From Phycisphaerae bacterium (GTDB taxonomy: Bacteria; Planctomycetota; Phycisphaerae; WQYP01): DNA of 20,945 bases. The notes under the pieces were generated by a model, which was given only the letters and a program-made list of their open reading frames with translations, had not been told where the DNA came from and did not search any database. A program made the translations under genes and the position numbers. This document shows, one piece after another, positions 14,724-20,945 of the stretch. The DNA is taken from contig JABEVA010000357.1 of NCBI GenBank assembly GCA_013044065.1, forward strand, positions 1 through 20,945, in the 5' to 3' direction. Every line of letters starts with the position of its first letter. Within the stretch, counting starts at the first letter, position 1.

Positions 14724-17696
14724 TCACGGCCCCCCGCCGCCAGCAATAGCCGCCAATTCCGATTCCTGTTGGGCAAGCTGAGCTTTCAAGCCTTCCACCA
14801 CTTTGGCCGGGGCTTTGCTGACGAATGCTTCGTTGGCCAGTTTAGCCCGGTTGCCGACGATGAAGCGCTCCAGCTCGGCGCGGCGTTTGGCCAGCCGCTG
14901 CATCTCAACTTCCCGATCAATCACACCCGCCACAAATATCTGCACGTTGGACACGATGGCTACGGCGGCGTCGGCGGGCTTTGGTGCAGCCACGGCAATG
15001 GTCAACACGCTGCCGGAAAGTGATCCAATAATCCCCTGACATTCCGCCAACACCGCCTGTGCCGGCGTGGAGTCCGCCCCCACCCACCCCGCGTCTTCGG
15101 GTTGCAGCGTTACATCCAGAATTTTTTTGGAATCCACGTTGTATTGGTTGCGGATGTCGCGAATTTTACGAGTTATCTCCTGGGCCAGGGCAATTTTCCA
15201 CTCCGCCTGCGGCGATGCCAATTGCGGTATTACCTGGGGAAATGGCGCTGTGATCACCGGGCCGGTGCGTTGGGGCAGTTTCTCCCAAATCGCTTCGGAA
15301 ATAAACGGCATCAGCGGATGCAATAGCCGCAGGCTTTTATCCAGGCAATACAACAAAATGGATTGCACGGTGCGGTCTTTTTGGCGAAGACGGTTCTTCG
15401 CAATTTCCAGATACCAGTCACAAAGATCATTCCATAAAAATTCGTACAATGCCGCGGCCAGCGGGGCGAAGCGAAAATGATTGATAGACTCATCCACTAG
15501 GCCGACCGTGTAATTGAGTCGGGCCAATATCCACCGGTCCGCAATATCCACATTCTGGATCAGGCTAATAATTTCCTCTGTGGTGGGCACTGCAACGTCC
15601 ACCGTATGGGATAAAATAAACCGCGAAGCATTCCAGATTTTATTGGCGAAATTTCGGCCCACATCAAAACGCGGACTGGTGTTGCGACCGGTGGTTTTGT
15701 CTTTCACCACGGGCAGGCGAATATCCTGCGTGTCGGTAATCATGGAGGCCAGCGTATAACGCAGGGCGTCGGCCCCGTGGCTATCCACAATGTCCACCGG
15801 GTCTACGCCGTTGCCCAGAGATTTTTTCATCGGTCGGCCCTGGCCATCCTGAATGACGGCATGAATGTAAACCTGTTTGAACGGCACTTCGCCATGCAGA
15901 TACAGACCGAACATCACCATACGTGCCACCCACAGCGAAAGAATTTCCCGGGCGGTGGAAAGCACACTGGTGGGGTAAAAATAAGGCAAAAGCTGATCCT
16001 GGGCCTGGTCGCTGGTGCCCTTGGCCGGCCAACCCATGGTGGACAGCGGCCATAGTGCGGATGAAAACCAGGTGTCGAGCACGTCGGGATCGCGGTCCAA
16101 TCGCAAGCCCATCACAGCAAGATCCGGAAATTCCATGGCCCATTCCGTGGGAATTCCCGGTGCTCTGCTCATTTGGGCAATTGTTCCCAGCGCGATATTC
16201 GCTTCTGGGTCCAAACCCAAAACATAATTGCTTGGTGAATCAAATATCTGAAAACCTTGTGGCCGAACCCCAAAATATTGTGACTGAAGCAATTTGTCCA
16301 AGGCGGCGGCGGCTCTCTGAATATCTCCACCGCTGTTTACACGCACCCTCCACACCGGTATCTGGTGTCCCCACCACAATTGCCGGCTGATGCACCAATC
16401 TCGTTTCTGGCTTAGCCAGTCAATATAACCCTTCGCGTAGCGCTCCGGCGCTATTTTCACCCGGCCATCTTTTACCGCGTCAATGGCCGCTTGGGCCAAA
16501 CCACTGGCCTTGCTGCCATCGGCCAGCGTTATGCCGCCTTCCACATCGCCCATCTTCACAAACCATTGCTCGCTTAAATACGGCTCAATGGGCGTTTTGC
16601 TGCGGTCGCTGTGGCCCACTTCGTGCTCATGCGGCTTTTTCTCGGCGATCAAGTCCAGGCTTTCCAAGTCTTCCAGCACTTTCTGCCGGGCCACGGTGGC
16701 AAATTTCAAACCCGTATAATCGTATTCTTTTCCGCCAAAAGTGCCCTTACCGTTGCCATTCACTTTGCCATCGGCTGTGAGCAAATTAATTTGGGGCAAC
16801 TGATGCCGCTGGCCGGTGGCGTAATCGTTGGGATCATGGGCCGGCGTCACCTTTACCACCCCTGTGCCGAATTTGGGATCCACCAGCAAGCCATCGGCGA
16901 TAATGGGAATTTCGCGGCCCACCAGCGGTAAAATCACTTTCCGGCCGATCAGGTGCTTGTAGCGTGGATCGTCCGGGTGTACCGCGACGGCGGTATCGCC
17001 GAGCATGGTTTCCGGGCGGGTAGTGGCCACAATTAAGAATTCCGGATCGCCATCACGCCGGTCCACCACGGGATAGCGGATGCTGGTTAATTGCCCCTGC
17101 ACGGTTTCGTAATAAATTTCATCATCGGCCACCGCGGTTTGCAGTTGGGTGTCCCAATTCACCAGGCGCAGGCCGCGGAAAATCAGGCCATCTTTGAAAA
17201 GCTTGAAAAACGCCTCGCGCACGGCCTTGGCGCATTGGTCATCCAAGGTAAAACGGGTACGGTCCCAATCGCAGGAGCTGCCGATGAGTTTAAGCTGTGA
17301 GATAATGCGGGTTTGGTATTCATCTTTCCATTGCCATATACGTTGCACCAGCCCTTCCTTACCCAGATCATGACGGGATTTTTTTTCCTCTTCAAAAATG
17401 CGCTTTTCCACCACGGCCTGGGTAGCAATACCGGCGTGATCGGTTCCCGGCATCCAAAGGGTATTATCCCCTTTCATGCGGTGGTAGCGTATTAACACAT
17501 CCTGAATCGTGCCGTTAATGGCATGGCCCAAATGCAATGCCCCGGTTACATTGGGCGGCGGAATAACAATACTGAAGCGCCGCTCCGGCGGGCGGTTATC
17601 CGGAACGCCATGAAAGGCCCGTGCTTCCAGCCACTGGGCATAAATCCGCGATTCCACGGCCTTGGGATCATATTGTGGTGCTAATTCCGTCGTCAT
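14724..17696 (-). CDS. valS: Valyl-tRNA synthetase
   Basis: 990 residues, a class I synthetase that charges tRNA-Val and edits mischarged Thr. The N-terminus has PPPNVTGALHLGHAINGT (HIGH motif as HLGH, residues 55-58) and WMPGTDHAGIATQ. The editing domain includes TTRPETMLGDTAVAVHP. The catalytic core continues with QLWWGHQIPVW and DVLDTWFSSALWPLSTMGWP. The C-terminal arm (about 930-985) is an Arg/Glu/Lys-rich coiled coil typical of ValRS. The signature KMSKS loop reads PMKKS (622-626), unusual in its first and third positions. The segment 450-520 between two catalytic motifs lacks the Cys-based zinc knuckle of some relatives. Only two bases separate the ATG from the cimA stop, so it is transcribed with cimA. 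Confidence 0.97.
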   Translation of the reverse strand: MTTELAPQYDPKAVESRIYAQWLEARAFHGVPDNRPPERRFSIVIPPPNVTGALHLGHAINGTIQDVLIRYHRMKGDNTLWMPGTDHAGIATQAVVEKRIFEEEKKSRHDLGKEGLVQRIWQWKDEYQTRIISQLKLIGSSCDWDRTRFTLDDQCAKAVREAFFKLFKDGLIFRGLRLVNWDTQLQTAVADDEIYYETVQGQLTSIRYPVVDRRDGDPEFLIVATTRPETMLGDTAVAVHPDDPRYKHLIGRKVILPLVGREIPIIADGLLVDPKFGTGVVKVTPAHDPNDYATGQRHQLPQINLLTADGKVNGNGKGTFGGKEYDYTGLKFATVARQKVLEDLESLDLIAEKKPHEHEVGHSDRSKTPIEPYLSEQWFVKMGDVEGGITLADGSKASGLAQAAIDAVKDGRVKIAPERYAKGYIDWLSQKRDWCISRQLWWGHQIPVWRVRVNSGGDIQRAAAALDKLLQSQYFGVRPQGFQIFDSPSNYVLGLDPEANIALGTIAQMSRAPGIPTEWAMEFPDLAVMGLRLDRDPDVLDTWFSSALWPLSTMGWPAKGTSDQAQDQLLPYFYPTSVLSTAREILSLWVARMVMFGLYLHGEVPFKQVYIHAVIQDGQGRPMKKSLGNGVDPVDIVDSHGADALRYTLASMITDTQDIRLPVVKDKTTGRNTSPRFDVGRNFANKIWNASRFILSHTVDVAVPTTEEIISLIQNVDIADRWILARLNYTVGLVDESINHFRFAPLAAALYEFLWNDLCDWYLEIAKNRLRQKDRTVQSILLYCLDKSLRLLHPLMPFISEAIWEKLPQRTGPVITAPFPQVIPQLASPQAEWKIALAQEITRKIRDIRNQYNVDSKKILDVTLQPEDAGWVGADSTPAQAVLAECQGIIGSLSGSVLTIAVAAPKPADAAVAIVSNVQIFVAGVIDREVEMQRLAKRRAELERFIVGNRAKLANEAFVSKAPAKVVEGLKAQLAQQESELAAIAGGGGP

Positions 17697-17698
17697 GT

Positions 17699-19282
17699 CT
17701 ACAGCTTGTCCTTCTCCAGTGCCTCCACTTCGTGGATCAGCCGATATTCAATGCCATCCACCAGGGCCTGCCAACTGGCCTCAATCACATTTTCAGAAAC
17801 ACCCACCGTGCCGAACACACCTTCCGGCGAACGGAATTGAATGACCACCCGTACTTTGGCCGCGGTTTCGGCGGACGAATTCACCACCCGCACCTTGTAA
17901 TCCAGCAAGTGCAATTGGGCAATGCCGGGGTAGTGCGGCAGCAACGCAGCTCGCAACGCCGCATCCAGCGCATTGACCGGACCGTCGCCCGTCGCCGATT
18001 CGCTGACCGTGTGCTTGCCGATGCTCATTTTCAGGGTTGCCACAGTGGATACCGGCCCGTCTCCGCGACGCGAAATCGCGCAGTGGTAGCTTTCCAACTC
18101 GAAAAATCCGCGGTACCGGCCGATCTGCTTGCGCAGCACCAGTTCAAAGGAACCTTCCGCCGCCTCAAACTGATAACCCGCGGCTTCCCGTGCGGTAATC
18201 TGATCCAGCACCTTTTTAAGCGCCACCCGGTCGTTTTCTATTTGAAATTTCCGCCCGGCCTTGGCTGCGATATTGGAAATGCCCGATAGTTCCGACACCA
18301 AAATGCGCCGCGAATTACCCACCGCTTCCGGCGGAATATGCTCATACGAACGCGAAAGCTTGTTCACCGCATGAACGTGCATCCCACCCTTGTGCGCAAA
18401 GGCGCTGGCACCTACAAACGGCTGATTGTTGATGAAATTAAGATTGGCAATTTCGTACACAAATCGCGACACTTCCGTCAAATGGTGCAGCGATTCGGGC
18501 AGCAGGCAATCGCAGTCCATTTTCAGCCGCAGGTTCGCAATCACTGTGGTGATATCCACGTTACCGCAGCGTTCCCCCAACCCGTTGATGGTGCCCTGCA
18601 CCTGCACCGCGCCGGACCGCACGGCCACCAGCGAATTGGCCACCGCCAGGCCGCTGTCATTATGAGTGTGAATGCCCACCGGAATGGCCACGCTTCCCAT
18701 GGCCTTTTTCACAAATTCCGCCACCCGCAGCGGCAGCGAACCACCGTTGGTATCGCACAGGCAAACCAGCACCGCTCCGGCCTGCGCCGCTGCCGAGAGT
18801 GTTTTCAAGCCGTATTCTGAATTGGCCGCAGTGCCATCGAAAAAATGCTCCGCATCATAAATTACCTTGCGCCCCAGCCGCGTGAGATACGCCACGCTGT
18901 CCGCGATCATATCCAGATTTTCCTGCAAGCTTACCCCCAGCACCTCGGTGGCGTGCAGATCCCAGGTCTTCCCCACCACGGTGACATACTCGGTTTCGGC
19001 ATCGCGCAAGGCGGTTAAACCGGTGTCATCCTCCGGCTTTATTCCCTTGCGACGGGTCATCCCAAAGGCCACCAGCCGGGAGTTTTTCAGATGCAAGGAC
19101 CGCGCCTCCCGGAAGAAGGCCTCATCCTTGGGATTAGACAGCGGATAGCCGCCTTCGATAAAATCCACCCCGAGTTCATCCAGTTTACGGGCAATCAGCA
19201 GTTTATCCTCCACAGAAAAAGATATCCCTTCCCCTTGGCTGCCATCGCGCAGTGTGGTGTCATAGATTTCGATGCGTGTCAT
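17699..19282 (-). CDS. cimA: (R)-citramalate synthase
   Basis: 527 residues. It condenses pyruvate with acetyl-CoA to citramalate, the threonine-independent entry to isoleucine. A strong GGAGG 6 bases ahead fixes the ATG. The DRE-TIM barrel shows DTTLRDGSQGEGISFS (8-23), FIEGGYPLSNPKDEAFF (41-57), the metal ligands HTHND (205-209) and TINGLGERCGN (231-241). The C-terminal 120 residues (from about 400, SYHCAISRR onwards) are the LeuA/CimA allosteric domain, so feedback by isoleucine is likely. Close alternatives are 2-isopropylmalate or homocitrate synthase, but YPLSNPKDEAFF and the length of 527 match the CimA-type clade. valS follows by two bases. A GC hairpin lies in the leader about 30 bases upstream of the start. 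Confidence 0.94.
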   Translation of the reverse strand: MTRIEIYDTTLRDGSQGEGISFSVEDKLLIARKLDELGVDFIEGGYPLSNPKDEAFFREARSLHLKNSRLVAFGMTRRKGIKPEDDTGLTALRDAETEYVTVVGKTWDLHATEVLGVSLQENLDMIADSVAYLTRLGRKVIYDAEHFFDGTAANSEYGLKTLSAAAQAGAVLVCLCDTNGGSLPLRVAEFVKKAMGSVAIPVGIHTHNDSGLAVANSLVAVRSGAVQVQGTINGLGERCGNVDITTVIANLRLKMDCDCLLPESLHHLTEVSRFVYEIANLNFINNQPFVGASAFAHKGGMHVHAVNKLSRSYEHIPPEAVGNSRRILVSELSGISNIAAKAGRKFQIENDRVALKKVLDQITAREAAGYQFEAAEGSFELVLRKQIGRYRGFFELESYHCAISRRGDGPVSTVATLKMSIGKHTVSESATGDGPVNALDAALRAALLPHYPGIAQLHLLDYKVRVVNSSAETAAKVRVVIQFRSPEGVFGTVGVSENVIEASWQALVDGIEYRLIHEVEALEKDKL

Positions 19283-19312
19283 AAATTACCTCCGGCTACT
19301 CTGCAAGCCGCC

Positions 19313-19330
19313 GCCGCCTATTGTGGCGGC
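19313..19330 (-). other. Leader hairpin ahead of cimA
   Basis: GCCGCC and GGCGGC form a perfect 6-bp stem with a 6-base loop about 30 bases before the cimA ATG. There is no T-run, so it is not an intrinsic terminator. It might affect translation or transcript stability. GC-rich chance pairing is possible. Confidence 0.3.
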
Positions 19331-19485
19331 ATCCAGAAGGAATATCAATGATGGCCGCCAAATCCTTGACCCGCCCCATAAGACACCCCACACCCCTGGT
19401 CAACCTCCGCTGAATCACGCATTGCGCCATCACACCAAGTTTCGTCCCCTTGCGGTTCTCGGCGGACTTTGCGCGCTTTCCACTC

Positions 19486-20568
19486 TCATCTCGGCAAAGC
19501 TGCTGTCCGCCGCAGGCTCGAATTGCCCAACTGCCCGCAAGCCCCCATCAGATCGCGGGCATGGGTGACACGACGTTTGGCAAAAATGCCCAAACTACGC
19601 AGTTGGCGGACAAAGGCGACCAATTCCTCCTCGCCGGGTGTTGCAAATGTCGCCGGTTGCTGCGGGTTATAGCCAATCACATTTACCGTCACCGGCAAGG
19701 GTTTGCACCACTGGGCTATTTTCAGCGCATCTTGCGGACTGTCATTGACATCCTTGATCAACACGTATTCAATTAAGAAGCGGCCGCGCCGCGGCAGCGG
19801 ATATTCCAGCAGCGCCTGGCGAAGCTCGGCCAACGGCATGGCCTTGTTCACCGGCATTAATCCGCTGCGCAGCTCGTCGTCGGCGGCATTAAGGGAAATA
19901 GCCAGGCGCAGATGCGGCCAGTTCAGTGCCGCCAGTTTCTTAAGACCGTCGATTCGCCCCACCGTGGACACCGTGATGCGCGATATAGGCATATTAAAAC
20001 CACCCGGATCGGTAAACACGCGGATAGCCTGCACCACCGCGTCAAAATTATCCAGCGGTTCGCCCATACCCATAAACACCAGATTGCGAATGTCCGCCCC
20101 GGATCCTCCGGGCTGCCACGCCATCGGTTCTGTCTTGCGCAAGATCGCTCGCGCCGCCATCAACTGCACCACAATTTCCGCCGCAGTCAGATTCCGCAGC
20201 AACCCCATACGTGCGGTTTGACAAAAAACGCAGCCCATCCGGCAACCAAGCTGGCTGGACAAGCACAACGTATACCAGCGATGTCCATGAAAACTTTGCA
20301 TCGCCACAATCACCGACTCCGTCTCCAACGTCGCCGCCCCGGACCGCCCCGCTTCCAGACAAAATTTAATCCCTCCTCCATCTCGTTGCATCCGGCTCAT
20401 CGCAGGCATCGCCGTCAGCGGTGCATACAACAAAGATTCCCGGTACCGGTCGCGGGCGGATGAATGCGATATTCCAACAGCCGCCGCAAACTCAGCCAGG
20501 GTTTGACCGCAATGCAGCGGCGTATCGCCATAGCTGCGCGGTGCAGGATCAAGAATGGGCATCTCCAA
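19486..20568 (-). CDS. rlmN: RlmN-family radical SAM RNA methyltransferase
   Basis: 360 residues. It methylates C2 of adenosine 2503 of 23S rRNA (and A37 of some tRNAs). The radical SAM cluster C-x3-C-x2-C is at Cys109, Cys113 and Cys116 in CLSSQLGCRMGCVFCQTA. Cys102 (TLC) and Cys344 (MGACGQLG) are the two catalytic Cys pairs of the family. GMGEPLDN, STVGR and AISLNAADDELR are other family motifs. The start is TTG at 20568: GGAG lies 7 bases upstream, whereas the ATG two codons further has its purines touching it. The N-terminal RNA-binding region is diverged from the usual RlmN domain. Cfr, which acts on C8, has the same fold and cannot be excluded. A 203-bp gap separates it from cimA. Confidence 0.9.
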   Translation of the reverse strand: MEMPILDPAPRSYGDTPLHCGQTLAEFAAAVGISHSSARDRYRESLLYAPLTAMPAMSRMQRDGGGIKFCLEAGRSGAATLETESVIVAMQSFHGHRWYTLCLSSQLGCRMGCVFCQTARMGLLRNLTAAEIVVQLMAARAILRKTEPMAWQPGGSGADIRNLVFMGMGEPLDNFDAVVQAIRVFTDPGGFNMPISRITVSTVGRIDGLKKLAALNWPHLRLAISLNAADDELRSGLMPVNKAMPLAELRQALLEYPLPRRGRFLIEYVLIKDVNDSPQDALKIAQWCKPLPVTVNVIGYNPQQPATFATPGEEELVAFVRQLRSLGIFAKRRVTHARDLMGACGQLGNSSLRRTAALPR

Positions 20569-20757
20569 CCGTAGGCTCCAGAATCGTTTTCCAGTGCGGC
20601 CCTTTTGTCAGCCGCCGCGTTAGTATAGCATAGCGCCGCAGCCGCCACAGGAGTCTCCAGGCCACCCCTCCCCTGTCGAAAATGTTGCCGAATCACGCGG
20701 TCATGGAGGCGCTCGCTCCCATGGCCGTTCTTGTTGTCGCCCGGCTTTCAACCATCT

Positions 20758-20945
20758 TCAGCGCCCGCCCTCGGTGGCCATAAGCCGCCGTATCTCCTCC
20801 AGCAGCCGCTGCAAATCCGCCTCGTCCGTCACCCCCGCCGGAACCAGAGGCGTGGTTTCAACCGGCTGATCGGGCCCGCCCTTCCAAGCCACATCCGCCA
20901 CCAGAGCCGCTTGCATCACCCCCTGCCGATGGACTCTTTCCACCC
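20758..20945 (-). CDS. 3' end of an unrecognised gene, cut by the window edge
   Basis: The last 61-62 codons of a minus-strand reading frame that stays open to the right edge. The end of the protein is DEADLQRLLEEIRRLMATEGGR, a short amphipathic helix. I cannot name a family from this fragment. A GTG at 20943 could be a start, but the frame is open beyond it, so it is treated as partial. The 190-bp gap before the rlmN start holds no clear feature. Confidence 0.45.
   Translation of the reverse strand, partial: VERVHRQGVMQAALVADVAWKGGPDQPVETTPLVPAGVTDEADLQRLLEEIRRLMATEGGR

Overview
The window looks like chromosomal DNA of a planctomycete, probably of the Phycisphaerae type. The evidence is inference from gene content: a prepilin-like protein with an H-x9-DG-type C-terminus, a UroD/MtaA-like methyltransferase beside a PhyH-type dioxygenase and an AraC regulator, an ECF sigma/anti-sigma pair, and moderately GC-rich, densely coding DNA. 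No rRNA, tRNA, CRISPR array, insertion sequence or prophage gene was seen. No stretch longer than 300 bases lacks a gene.

Region 1 (about 1-9300, all on the minus strand) is a metal-efflux locus. Read in the direction of transcription it starts with a membrane-anchored, Cys-rich anti-sigma-like protein (9190-8537) and an ECF sigma factor (8430-7834). It continues with two small exported Cys/Met-containing proteins (7589-7197 and 7125-6682) and a CusB-CusA-CusC type tripartite RND pump (6586-196). The pump genes are joined by 4-base ATGA overlaps. Two almost identical ECF-type promoter candidates (GAACTT, 15-16 bases, CGTT, inside a shared 11-mer CCAARAAGTTC on the plus strand) stand in front of the anti-sigma gene and in front of the first small exported gene. 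This suggests that the sigma factor switches on both its own operon and the efflux operon. CusA keeps the three-Met Cu(I)/Ag(I) site, so copper or silver is the likely substrate.

Region 2 (about 9440-13705) has an AraC-family regulator (minus). Divergent from it is a two-gene plus-strand operon of a PhyH-like Fe(II)/2-oxoglutarate dioxygenase and a UroD-fold protein with a Zn-methyltransferase-like H-x-C...C pattern. Downstream of the regulator on the minus strand is a pseudopilin gene broken by a frameshift. The AraC/dioxygenase gap holds a 20-bp-spaced direct repeat that may be the operator, and one half-site reappears upstream of the pseudopilin gene. Together these could be a substrate-induced demethylation or oxidation module; the substrate cannot be read from the sequence.

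Region 3 (13906-14622) holds an unrecognised membrane-anchored exported protein. Region 4 (about 14700-20945, minus strand) is housekeeping: an RlmN-family rRNA/tRNA methyltransferase, (R)-citramalate synthase (cimA) and valyl-tRNA synthetase (valS) two bases behind cimA, plus the 3' end of an unknown gene at the right edge.
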